Of a stretch of 64,000 bases of DNA, positions 55,154 through 63,440 are shown in pieces. A program made the translations under genes and the position numbers. A model generated the notes under the pieces. It was given only the letters and a program-made list of their open reading frames with translations, made no database searches and was not told the origin of the DNA. Every line of letters begins with the position of its first letter. Position 1 is the stretch's first letter. The stretch comes from Marinobacter subterrani (GTDB lineage Bacteria; Pseudomonadota; Gammaproteobacteria; Pseudomonadales; Oleiphilaceae): positions 434,001 through 498,000 of the forward strand of contig NZ_LFBU01000001.1 in assembly GCF_001045555.1 (NCBI RefSeq), read 5' to 3'.

Positions 55154-56591
55154 ACGCTTCAGCACCCTGGACACCACCCGGCTGCTGTTCGAGCACCCGA
55201 AGATTCTGTTCCGGATGATTGAGCGGATGGACCGGAACGAAGCCCGGTATATTCGCGAAAGCGATCTGGTGGCCGAGGTGATGGACTATACCCGCACCCT
55301 TGGCAATGCCGACCGGGACCGGGTGCGGTTGGCGCTGAACACCGACAATCTGTTCCGCAGCGGGCTGGTGATCGACATCATCAAGGCCGAAGGCGAGCGG
55401 CGCCTGGTGTTCCAGGATGCCCTGATCAACCTGATGCGCGCTTGCAACGCCTCGCTGTACCAGGAACTGACCGATGCCCGCCTGCGTGGCCACCTGGTCA
55501 CCCTGCGGGATGTTCGCAACCGGCTGGAGACCAGCAGCTTCAGTGAGGCGGATCCCGATTACACCGAACTGCGGGACGACCTGAACGAACGGGTCAGCCA
55601 GCTGATTGGCCTGCTGCGGCAGAATGTGCTGCGCATGCAGACCATCAGTGCCCAGCTTGCGGATCTGTCCGGCGACGCCAGCCGGGCGCCGGAGAAATAC
55701 CTGGAGTTCCGCCAGAACCTGTTCGAGCAGATCGTTACCCTGTACGAGCGCCACATCAAACCGACCCTGGTGTTTCTGAACCCGGACACACGACTGCCCG
55801 ATGGCAGCAACCTGTTCGAGACCCTGGAAGCCATCGTCCGGCTGCTGGAAACCCACGACGACCAAAACCTGGCGGACCAGTTGTTCCGGTCCTCCATCAG
55901 CCTGAATGCCCTGTATAAACCGATTTCAGCGGTGGCCCAGGAGGTGGAGCACTTCCTGCGCAAGACCCGGCAGGGCATGGTCCAGTACAACGCCATGGAG
56001 CATTTTTACGGCAAGCTGCAGGAGCTCAAGAGCGAAACCGAGACCCTCAGCCTGAAACGTAAATGGCTGGAGGGCGGGGACTTTGCTCGCAGCACCGGCT
56101 TCCTTGTCGGACTGCGGGCCCAGCAGCGTCCTAAACACTACGCCTTCGGGAACTCATCCAGCTACTATCAGTTGCTGTTCAGCGAACTGGCGCTGCGCCT
56201 GAACGATCTTCGCCGCAAAGCCGAGGTGCCCGTTCTGCAGCAGGTCGATGGCAGCGGTCGCCATACCCGGATTGATGTCCAGCGTATCAACCAGCTCTAT
56301 CAATGGCTGGAAACCCTGGAGCTTCGGCCCACTTCCGATCTGGTGCGGGAGCTGCACGGCCGCCTGGACGGCTTTATTCCCGGCTATCGCTTCCCGGACC
56401 TGTTGGCAGCTCTGAACCGGCTGGTAAACTCGCCGCCGGCGGGCCTGCAGGTAGTCACCACCAACCGTTTCCGAATTCTGGACCAGTCATCGGACAGCGA
56501 GCAATTTGTCTACCGCAAACGCCGTCTGGAAAATCTGGAACCTACTGAAAGCAACGCCCCGGTCAATCAAGAAGAGCAACAGCATGCCTGA
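55146..56591 (+). CDS. jetA: Wadjet JetA/MksF-like kleisin subunit
   Basis: 481 residues, helix-rich, no enzyme motif. The start RFSTLDTTRLLFEHPKILFRMIERMD matches the kleisin-like winged-helix N-terminus of MksF/JetA proteins; a long helical middle region and a conserved C-terminal part follow. The kleisin bridges the two SMC heads of JetC and binds JetB. ATG at 55146 lies inside the jetC stop (ATGAGTAA, 8 bases). It was assigned by position and pattern; a database search would show whether it matches MksF or JetA type. Confidence 0.78.
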   Translation: MSKRFSTLDTTRLLFEHPKILFRMIERMDRNEARYIRESDLVAEVMDYTRTLGNADRDRVRLALNTDNLFRSGLVIDIIKAEGERRLVFQDALINLMRACNASLYQELTDARLRGHLVTLRDVRNRLETSSFSEADPDYTELRDDLNERVSQLIGLLRQNVLRMQTISAQLADLSGDASRAPEKYLEFRQNLFEQIVTLYERHIKPTLVFLNPDTRLPDGSNLFETLEAIVRLLETHDDQNLADQLFRSSISLNALYKPISAVAQEVEHFLRKTRQGMVQYNAMEHFYGKLQELKSETETLSLKRKWLEGGDFARSTGFLVGLRAQQRPKHYAFGNSSSYYQLLFSELALRLNDLRRKAEVPVLQQVDGSGRHTRIDVQRINQLYQWLETLELRPTSDLVRELHGRLDGFIPGYRFPDLLAALNRLVNSPPAGLQVVTTNRFRILDQSSDSEQFVYRKRRLENLEPTESNAPVNQEEQQHA

Positions 56592-57210
56592 ATTCTCTGA
56601 CGCGATGGATACCACCGAATCCGCCGATCATTCACAAACTTCGAGCAGCTTCGAGCAGATCCTGCCGGCACACAGCGCCGCGACTTATCGGGAATTCCAG
56701 GCCGGCCGGGTGATTGTGCGTGATGTCTGGGACAGCAACCGCTCAGAGTTGCGAGCCAACCCGCTCTACAACCTGCTGTACAACCATCTGTCCCATTTCC
56801 GGACCTTCTACGAACATCTGGGCAGCGAGCTGGTGTTTAACGAAACCGGCGCGTTTTTCTTTCTCAAGGAAAGCAGTGACGACGAGAACGAGGAACACGA
56901 CGAGAACGCGTTCCGGGTGCAGGTGATACTTCTGTTGATCGGGCGCTATTTTGCCCGCAGCGGTCGCGACTTGGAATACCTTGGGCGCCCGGATGCCGGG
57001 CTGAACGAGCAAGACCTGTCGGCATTGGAGAGCGATGAGGAATATCAGGAGATTCTCAGGGCGGCCCGCTTTGAAAAAGGGGTCCCGGAAGCCCTGGACT
57101 ACCTGGATAAACGCCATCTCCTGTTCCGTGCTGGCGCCGGTCGCTGCTTCCTGAGTTCCGCCGGTCTCTATTTTCTGCAGGAGCTGGTGCGGGAGTATGA
57201 GCAGGGATAG
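56584..57210 (+). CDS. jetB: Wadjet JetB/MksE-like subunit
   Basis: 208 residues. The sequence LPAHSAATYREFQAGRVIV, LYNHLSHFRTFYEHLGSELVFN, and a winged-helix-like middle (EALDYLDKRHLLFR) fit MksE/JetB, the KITE-type partner that binds the kleisin. The N-terminal 25 residues are acidic and disordered. ATG at 56584 overlaps jetA by 8 bases (ATGCCTGA), the same overlap as at the other two junctions. Last gene of the operon; converges with the patatin gene 12 bases on. Confidence 0.78.
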   Translation: MPEFSDAMDTTESADHSQTSSSFEQILPAHSAATYREFQAGRVIVRDVWDSNRSELRANPLYNLLYNHLSHFRTFYEHLGSELVFNETGAFFFLKESSDDENEEHDENAFRVQVILLLIGRYFARSGRDLEYLGRPDAGLNEQDLSALESDEEYQEILRAARFEKGVPEALDYLDKRHLLFRAGAGRCFLSSAGLYFLQELVREYEQG

Positions 57211-57222
57211 TGGCGCACTGCT

Positions 57223-58695
57223 TTACTGGGCCGTTGTGTCCTTGTCCTCCTTTTCAAGATCCGCCTCCAGGCGCTGAATGCATCGATCAAAGGCCCGGCT
57301 GATGCGGGTCTGGTCCTTGATCATAGCCAGCCTTGGCCAGGTGGCCTGTTCCCCCAGGTTAATGAACATCTCCAGATCCTCCGGGCTGGGGTTTGAAAGT
57401 ACCTTGAGGTAGAGCGAGGGTTTTGCCGGGAAATGGATGTTGATATCCCCGAGGTACTCCTGGCTGGTCATGGCGTTGGCCTGCTCGATAAGCGGCCGGA
57501 TGATGCCAGGGTGTGGGCTCTGGCGAGTCAGTTTCAGCGCCGTGGCAAGCTGGCCGTGTGCCAGGGACACCGCCGCCCGTTTCGCCCAGGATGTCAGGCC
57601 ACTTTGATCATGATTGCTGATGAACGGCACCACATGGGGATTGGCCTGGCTCACAATGGTTTTGTTCACGTTGTGAAGACGGGCCATTCTCATGAGTGGC
57701 AGGTCGCCATGCACGCTGCCATCTATCCAGCTCTCGGTGGGCATGTAGGGCACGCTGCTGCCGCTGTCGCCATCTGAATCCCGGGCCCGAAGTGTCACTG
57801 GCGGAAAAATACCCGGAACCGCACAGGAGGCCATCACCGCCGAGTCCACCAGCACAGCAGGTGAGGACAGCCAGTTAAGCAGCCTTGGCTTTTGCTGGGT
57901 TCGGGTGGGGGAGACCGAGATATTCAGCGTACGGCCACTGTGTTCGTAAGCCTCTCTGAAGCTGGCGCTGCCGAGATTGTATCGAATGTGTTTCTGCAGT
58001 TGTTGCGGATCCATGGCGTGACCTGCGCGCAGGGCTTCAGTCACACCCAGCCAGCGGAAAGCATTCACGTGGATACGCTCAGGGTATTCAAAGAAGTTGG
58101 CCAGTTCCTGATCATCCCGGGTGCAGATAGCGCCCGCCACAATGGCTCCCATGCTGGAACCGGCCATCACGTCCGGTAGCAGGCCCTGGCGCCAGAGTGC
58201 CCGGGTTACTCCGATGTGGTAAATGCCGAAAGCCGCGCCGCCACTGAGCATCAGGGCTGGCCGTCCGTAGACTCTCTCGGCATCCCGGAACAGTTTCAGT
58301 TTGCGGGCGGTGGTGACGTCCGGAATGGGGTGGTCGCAGATGAACGCCATGGAGATCTCGACCGCATCCAGAAATTCCCCCACCAGACGATTGGTGCCGC
58401 TGCGTGCAACTGCATAGAGATCCGGGTTGGACAGTTCGCCAAGGTGGCGGTAGAGGCTTTCCTGCAGCACCCGGATAAGGCGGCGGGTATCGCCATCCTG
58501 GCGGCACTGCTCCATCAGACTCATATGCTGGCGCATAAGGCTTTCGTGCAGCATCCCGGTTTCTTCCTGCTCGCGCCAGGCAAGCAAGCCGTCCAGTTCG
58601 TCCAGTGCTGCGGCTGCGGCACACCATTGCCCGTAGTCTTCGGCCTGGTCCAGTTGCTGCTGCAATTGTCGGCGGGTTTTCGATGTGTGCTTCAT
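57223..58695 (-). CDS. Patatin-like phospholipase with DUF3336-type N-domain
   Basis: 490 residues. N-terminal about 1-135 is a DUF3336-like helical domain. The patatin domain has the oxyanion loop SGGAAFG (151-157), the nucleophile in GSSMG (Ser181) and the Asp dyad in DGSVHGDLPL (Asp325). Lipid acyl hydrolase, probably cytoplasmic or membrane-associated; the N-domain resembles that of the yeast Tgl/SDP1 lipases. No lipase partner or secretion signal. ATG at 58695. It faces the riboswitch-dadA unit, so promoters of both lie in 58696-58806. Confidence 0.88.
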   Translation of the reverse strand: MKHTSKTRRQLQQQLDQAEDYGQWCAAAAALDELDGLLAWREQEETGMLHESLMRQHMSLMEQCRQDGDTRRLIRVLQESLYRHLGELSNPDLYAVARSGTNRLVGEFLDAVEISMAFICDHPIPDVTTARKLKLFRDAERVYGRPALMLSGGAAFGIYHIGVTRALWRQGLLPDVMAGSSMGAIVAGAICTRDDQELANFFEYPERIHVNAFRWLGVTEALRAGHAMDPQQLQKHIRYNLGSASFREAYEHSGRTLNISVSPTRTQQKPRLLNWLSSPAVLVDSAVMASCAVPGIFPPVTLRARDSDGDSGSSVPYMPTESWIDGSVHGDLPLMRMARLHNVNKTIVSQANPHVVPFISNHDQSGLTSWAKRAAVSLAHGQLATALKLTRQSPHPGIIRPLIEQANAMTSQEYLGDINIHFPAKPSLYLKVLSNPSPEDLEMFINLGEQATWPRLAMIKDQTRISRAFDRCIQRLEADLEKEDKDTTAQ

Positions 58696-58806
58696 GCCTT
58701 TACCTTAACCGATCCAGCCGTGCCTGTGCAGCGGCCGGTTCCATGCCTCGGGGTTATTTGCTATGTTTAATCACATTGATTTGCACCCAGTGCGAATCAG
58801 ACATGT

Positions 58807-59007
58807 CTGCGGGAGAGACTGAATCGCACAAGTATGCGGTCAGCGCCGAAGGAGCAACTGCCCCGGAAACTCTCAGGCAAAAGGACCGCTGACATGAATA
58901 CTTTCCGAAGAGTTGTCGACAATCGCGTCAGTCGGCACACCGAAGGAGCAAGCGGCCGGTTTCGCTGAAACCGCCCGTGAATCTCTCAGGTCCCGTGACG
59001 GAAGGGG
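58807..59007 (+). promoter_or_regulatory. Tandem glycine riboswitch
   Basis: Two glycine (gcvT-class) aptamers in series. Aptamer 1 (58807-58895) has GGGAGAGAC, GCCGAAGGAGCAA and AACTCTCAGGC. Aptamer 2 (58897-59007) has ACCGAAGGAGCAA and AATCTCTCAGGT, with P1 ACTTTCCG/CGGAAGGG. The spacing is the short linker usual for the cooperative tandem form. It sits 55 bases before the ATG of a DadA-like gene, so this gene should respond to glycine. No clear terminator hairpin follows, so control may be at translation. Confidence 0.92.
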
Positions 59008-59061
59008 TGCTTTCTGCCAATTCGAGCAGAGAGGAAACCCTGGGCGCTCACGGAGACTCGA

Positions 59062-60282
59062 ATGAAGCGAATCGCAGTCATTGGCGGTGGTATCACCGGT
59101 ATTACCACAGCCTACACCCTTGCCAAGCGCGGGCTTGACGTTACGGTTTACGAGAAACACCGTTACGCGGCGATGGAAACCTCCTTCGCCAACGGCGGGC
59201 AGCTCTCCGCCTCTAACGCGGAGGTCTGGAACAACTGGCAAACCGTCATGAAGGGCATCAAGTGGATGTCCCGCCGGGATGCGCCACTGTTGGTCAACCC
59301 GAAGCCTTCCTGGCACAAGCTGAGCTGGTTCGCCGAGTTCATTGCTGCTATTCCCCAGTACGAGAAAAACACCACGGAAACTGCCCGTCTGGCGATCGCT
59401 GCCCGCGATCACCTGTTTGCCTGGGCGCAGGAAGAGGGCATTGATTTCGATCTCAAGAAGCAGGGCATTCTGCACATCTATCGGGATAAAGCCGGCTTTG
59501 ACCACGCGGCCAAAGTGTCACGCCTACTAGCCGCGGGTGGCCTGGAGCGCCGTTCGGTTACTCCGGAGGAAATGAAATCCATCGAGCCGACCCTGGCCGG
59601 CACCTATTACGGTGGCTTTTTCACCGAGAGTGATTCCACCGGCGATATCCACAAATTCACCAACGGCCTGGCCGACGCCATCCAGCGCCTGGGCGTTAAA
59701 ACCTGCTATGGCCACACGGTGACCGAACTGAGCGCCGATGAGCGTAACGCCTGGGTTACCGTTCACGATGGCACCGAGCAATCCCGGGATACCTTCGATG
59801 GCGTGGTGATCTGTGCCGGCGTTGGTAGTCGCGGACTCGCCAAAAAACTGGGTGACCGGGTGAATATCTATCCGGTGAAGGGCTATTCCATCACCGTGGA
59901 ACTGGACGACGAAGCGTCACAAAAGGCCGCGCCAACAGTCAGCCTGCTGGATGATGCCACCAAGATTGTAACCAGCCGCCTTGGTGATGGTCGTTTCCGG
60001 GTTGCCGGTACCGCCGAGTTCAGCGGTTACAACCGCGATATCAAGGATGACCGGATCCGCCCGCTGACCCGCTGGGTGGAGCAATGCTTCCCGGGAGTCT
60101 GTACCCGCAAGGTGGTTCCCTGGGCCGGATTGCGGCCGATGTTGCCGAATATGATGCCGAGGGTCGGGCCGGGGCGCCTGCCAACCGTGTTCTACAACAC
60201 CGGTCACGGGCATCTTGGCTGGACGCTCTCGGCAATTACCGCCGAACTGGTTGCTGAAAGCGTTACCGGGGATAACCGGTAA
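59062..60282 (+). CDS. dadA: DadA-like FAD-dependent amino-acid oxidoreductase under a glycine riboswitch
   Basis: 406 residues. FAD-binding IAVIGGGITGITTAYTLAKRG, then SFANGGQLSASNAEVWNNW, and the C-terminal FYNTGHGHLGWTLSAITA are typical of D-amino acid dehydrogenase and glycine oxidase-type DAO enzymes. The symbol follows the closest-looking family. The riboswitch suggests the true substrate may include glycine or a glycine-related amine. Located 55 bases after the riboswitch; ATG with a GGAGACT site. Convergent with the FGGY kinase gene, overlapping by 20 bases. No alanine racemase gene follows. Confidence 0.86.
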   Translation: MKRIAVIGGGITGITTAYTLAKRGLDVTVYEKHRYAAMETSFANGGQLSASNAEVWNNWQTVMKGIKWMSRRDAPLLVNPKPSWHKLSWFAEFIAAIPQYEKNTTETARLAIAARDHLFAWAQEEGIDFDLKKQGILHIYRDKAGFDHAAKVSRLLAAGGLERRSVTPEEMKSIEPTLAGTYYGGFFTESDSTGDIHKFTNGLADAIQRLGVKTCYGHTVTELSADERNAWVTVHDGTEQSRDTFDGVVICAGVGSRGLAKKLGDRVNIYPVKGYSITVELDDEASQKAAPTVSLLDDATKIVTSRLGDGRFRVAGTAEFSGYNRDIKDDRIRPLTRWVEQCFPGVCTRKVVPWAGLRPMLPNMMPRVGPGRLPTVFYNTGHGHLGWTLSAITAELVAESVTGDNR

Positions 60283-61822
60283 TCTCCCGGATTTTCCGGT
60301 ACAGAGGTTGAAGCTGGGGGTACATCTTCAGGTAAACCTCGGAGTAGAGCTGCTGGTAAAGCGCCCGGGTTTCTTCGTTGGGATGGAAAACGTCGCCAAC
60401 CCGGGTCATGTTTGCCACGGCAGAGTCGAAATCCGGATGCAGGCCCAGCCCCACAGCCGCGTCTATGGCGGCACCGAGCCCGGAGGTCTCATAAGTGTGA
60501 GGCTTTTCGGCCGGTAATCCGAACACATCGGCGGTTAACTGCATGGCCGCATCACTCTGGGAGCCACCGCCAGCCACTCGCAATTTCGTGATCTTCACGC
60601 CGCTTCGCTTTTCGATTTTTTCTTTTCCCTCCCGCAGCGCGTAGGCAAGACCTTCCAGGATTGCGCGGTAAATGTGGGAGCGGGTGTGAACGTCCCCGAA
60701 CCCGATGATCGAGCCTTTGGCTTCCGGCCCCGGCTGGCGAACACCCGGTGACCAATAGGGTTGCAACATCAGGCCCATCGAGCCCGGCGGAACGGCCTTG
60801 ACCAGTTCATCGAACAGCGCTTCTGGTTCAATGCCCCGTTGTTCGGCAATTTTCCGCTCGCGCAGGCCGAATTCCCGCTTGAACCAGCTCACCATCCAGA
60901 AACCCCGGTAGATCATCACTTCCGTGGAATAGTGGCGGGGCAGCGCCGAGGGGTAGGGCGGCATCAGCCGGATCGGCTCCACGTATCTTTGGCTGGTGGT
61001 ATTGATGGTGGCGGTGGTGCCATAGCTCAGGCAGCCGATCTCTGGCGTCAGCCCGCCGGAGCCGAGAATTTCGCAGGCTTTATCGGAGGCGGCGGCGATT
61101 ACCGGCAGGCTTTTGGCAAGGCCCAGGTGCCGGCAGGCTTCGTCGGTCAGATGCCCGAGTGTTTGGCCGGGCGGCACCAACTCCGGAAGCATCGAACGCT
61201 TGACCGGCATAGTCTGCCATTTGAAGTCCCTGGCGCCGGCCCAGCGGTGTTTCCTGTAGTCAAAGGGCAGATACCCCACCTGGCTGCCGGTGGAATCCTT
61301 GAACTCGCCTGTCAGCCGATAATTAAGATAGCCGGAAAGCAACAGGAAATGCCGGGTTCTGGCCCAGATCTCCGGTTGATTCTGGGCAATCCAGTTGGCC
61401 TGGGTTTTCTCGCGAAAGCGGTTAATCGTGTCCTCGAGACGGGCCAGCTTGAACAGCCATCCCCAGGGGCCTTTGACCGGGCCCTCAACCTTTGCATGGC
61501 GCTGGTCCAGCCAGATAATGGCTGGCCGCAGGGCTTGACCGTTTTCATCCAGGTTGATGACGGTGCCACGCTGGGTGGTGACCGTGACACCGGCAACCTG
61601 GTCCGGGCTTGCGGTGGTGGAGTCCCAGAGCAGTTTGCAGGCTTTACCGAGCTGCGCCCAGAAGTAGTCCGGGTGCTGTTCGGCCCAGCCAGGTTCTGTC
61701 GAAAAATAGGGCTCAATTTCCTGCTTGCCCTTGCCCACCAGATTGCCCCGGGCATCGAAAAGCAGGGCCCTGACACTCTGGGTGCCGTTGTCGATCGCCA
61801 GGATCAGTGGCTCAGCAGGCAT
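60263..61822 (-). CDS. FGGY-family carbohydrate kinase
   Basis: 519 residues. N-terminal phosphate loop LAIDNGTQSVRALLFD, then LSYGTTATINTT and a C-terminal GGGSQSDAAMQLTADVFG form the FGGY kinase fold. The starting motif differs from typical glycerol kinase (ALDQGTTSSR), so it is more like a ribulo- or xylulokinase-type member. The substrate is not known; next to a GlpD-like dehydrogenase gene it may act on glycerol or a glycerol-related sugar. Overlaps glpD by 11 bases, so the two are coupled. Confidence 0.85.
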   Translation of the reverse strand: MPAEPLILAIDNGTQSVRALLFDARGNLVGKGKQEIEPYFSTEPGWAEQHPDYFWAQLGKACKLLWDSTTASPDQVAGVTVTTQRGTVINLDENGQALRPAIIWLDQRHAKVEGPVKGPWGWLFKLARLEDTINRFREKTQANWIAQNQPEIWARTRHFLLLSGYLNYRLTGEFKDSTGSQVGYLPFDYRKHRWAGARDFKWQTMPVKRSMLPELVPPGQTLGHLTDEACRHLGLAKSLPVIAAASDKACEILGSGGLTPEIGCLSYGTTATINTTSQRYVEPIRLMPPYPSALPRHYSTEVMIYRGFWMVSWFKREFGLRERKIAEQRGIEPEALFDELVKAVPPGSMGLMLQPYWSPGVRQPGPEAKGSIIGFGDVHTRSHIYRAILEGLAYALREGKEKIEKRSGVKITKLRVAGGGSQSDAAMQLTADVFGLPAEKPHTYETSGLGAAIDAAVGLGLHPDFDSAVANMTRVGDVFHPNEETRALYQQLYSEVYLKMYPQLQPLYRKIREITGYPR

Positions 61823-63440
61823 TGACGGCCTCCCCGGGCGTCAGCGAATAGGCGTTCTGGTAAATCCCGAGGTAGCGGGCCTCTTCCTGTTCCCAGTGTT
61901 GGTCATCCCAGCCGAGCAGTGACTGGCAGCGCTCGCGGATCTCCGGTAACAGGGCCCTGGCACCCTCAGGCAGCACGAGCCCCAACCGGGTTCTTCGCAA
62001 TAACAGGTCGTCCAGGTGCATTACGTCTTCTTTCTGGCAGGCCCAGCAGAGTTCTGCCCAGAGCCAATCATTAGCACTGCCTGGTGTGACCGGCTCCATG
62101 GGCCCGCATGCAATCAGCCGTTCCAGCTCAGGCCCGTAGAATCCCTGCAGTCTTCGCCAGGTCTGGTGACCTACCGCCATCGGTCTTGTCAGGGCGCTTG
62201 TTGGCTTGAACACGGGCTCGGATTCGGCTCGGAGAACCTCCCTGGCATGCTCGCCAAGGCCCTGTATGAGGGCTTCCCGGGCGATCACCCGGAAGGTGGT
62301 GAGCTTGCCGCCGGCAACGCTGATCAGGCCCTGATTAACACGCAATTCATGCTCCCGGTTCTCTTTCGACGGTGCCTTGCCTGTGCCGTCGGTAACCACC
62401 GGGCGCACGCCTGCCCAGGTGGAGAGTATGTCGCCCCGGCAGATGGGGCTGCCGGGAAACAGTCGTGAGGCGATCTCAAGCAGGTAGGCGGTTTCCGCCT
62501 CAGAAATCACCGGCTCTTTGTCCAGGCTGCCTTCGTGATCAAGGTCGGTTGTGCCAAGAACGGTGGTTCCCAGCCACGGAAAGGCGAAAACCGGGCGACG
62601 ATCCTGCGGATGAAACAGCGAGACCGAACAGGAAACCGGCAGGCGGGACCAGGGCAGCACCAGATGGCTGCCGCGCAGGGGCCGGATTTTCATGGTGTTG
62701 GAGGACTCGTCGCCGGATTGCAGCCGATCGGCCCAGGCGCCGGTGGCATTGATCACCAGCGGCGCCGAGATCTCGATGGGCGTGCCGTTTTCCTCCGGCT
62801 GAACCCGCAAGCCGGAAACCTGGCCGGCGGTGCGCGTTAACTCCAGGGCCCGGGTGTAGTTCAGGCACAGGGCGCCGTCCCGCCGGGCCTCGGCAATCAG
62901 GCGCAGAACCAGCCGTGAGTCGTCGGTTACCGCATCGGTGAAGCCACTGGCACCCGCGAGTTTCTCTCCGGTCAGGCCCGGCACCCAGAGCATGGAATCG
63001 CTCGGGGTCAGATAGTGCCTGCTGCGGTTGCGTGCGATGGCATCGTAAACCCGGAGCAGGGCCTGGAACAGCCGGGGCCCCGGAAACTGCCCTTTGAAGT
63101 GGGGCATGATAAAACGCAGCGGGTCCACCAGGCCCGGGGCTTCGGCCATCAGCCGCTCCCGCTCGCGCACGGCGTCCCGGGCAAGCCCGTAATGCCCGCT
63201 GCCGAGATAGCGCAGGCCACCGTGGACCATTTTGGAGGAACGGCTCGAAGTGCCCCAGGAAAAGTCTTTTTGCTCAATCAGCAGGGTGCGCAGGCCACTG
63301 CCGGCAGCTTCCCGGGCCACGCCGGCGCCGGTGATGCCACCACCGACCACCACCACATCAAATTTGTCGCTGCCTGTGCGCAACGCATCAAGCGCTTCCG
63401 CCCGGGTCATGCTAGGTCTCCCCTTCAGCCTGTCGCTCAT
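61812..63440 (-). CDS. GlpD-like FAD-dependent glycerol-3-phosphate dehydrogenase
   Basis: 542 residues. FAD-binding VVVVGGGITGAGVAREAAGSG, then KDFSWGTSSRSSKMVHGGLRYL, the substrate and FAD loop of GlpD. C-terminal part resembles the DUF/alpha-helical cap of aerobic GlpD (about 400 on). Membrane-associated; feeds electrons from glycerol-3-phosphate to quinones, giving DHAP. ATG at 63440 overlaps the upstream gene by 4 bases (ATGA). The operon is FAD oxidase, glpD-like, FGGY. A second canonical glpD elsewhere cannot be excluded. Confidence 0.88.
   Translation of the reverse strand: MSDRLKGRPSMTRAEALDALRTGSDKFDVVVVGGGITGAGVAREAAGSGLRTLLIEQKDFSWGTSSRSSKMVHGGLRYLGSGHYGLARDAVRERERLMAEAPGLVDPLRFIMPHFKGQFPGPRLFQALLRVYDAIARNRSRHYLTPSDSMLWVPGLTGEKLAGASGFTDAVTDDSRLVLRLIAEARRDGALCLNYTRALELTRTAGQVSGLRVQPEENGTPIEISAPLVINATGAWADRLQSGDESSNTMKIRPLRGSHLVLPWSRLPVSCSVSLFHPQDRRPVFAFPWLGTTVLGTTDLDHEGSLDKEPVISEAETAYLLEIASRLFPGSPICRGDILSTWAGVRPVVTDGTGKAPSKENREHELRVNQGLISVAGGKLTTFRVIAREALIQGLGEHAREVLRAESEPVFKPTSALTRPMAVGHQTWRRLQGFYGPELERLIACGPMEPVTPGSANDWLWAELCWACQKEDVMHLDDLLLRRTRLGLVLPEGARALLPEIRERCQSLLGWDDQHWEQEEARYLGIYQNAYSLTPGEAVNAC

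Noticed and set aside
35500..57300. Integrase, transposase or CRISPR array in the accessory block
   Set aside because: No such frame and no regularly spaced repeat of 25-40 bases was seen.
60761..61825. 354-codon plus-strand frame opposite the FGGY kinase
   Set aside because: Antisense of a well-conserved kinase; no domain.
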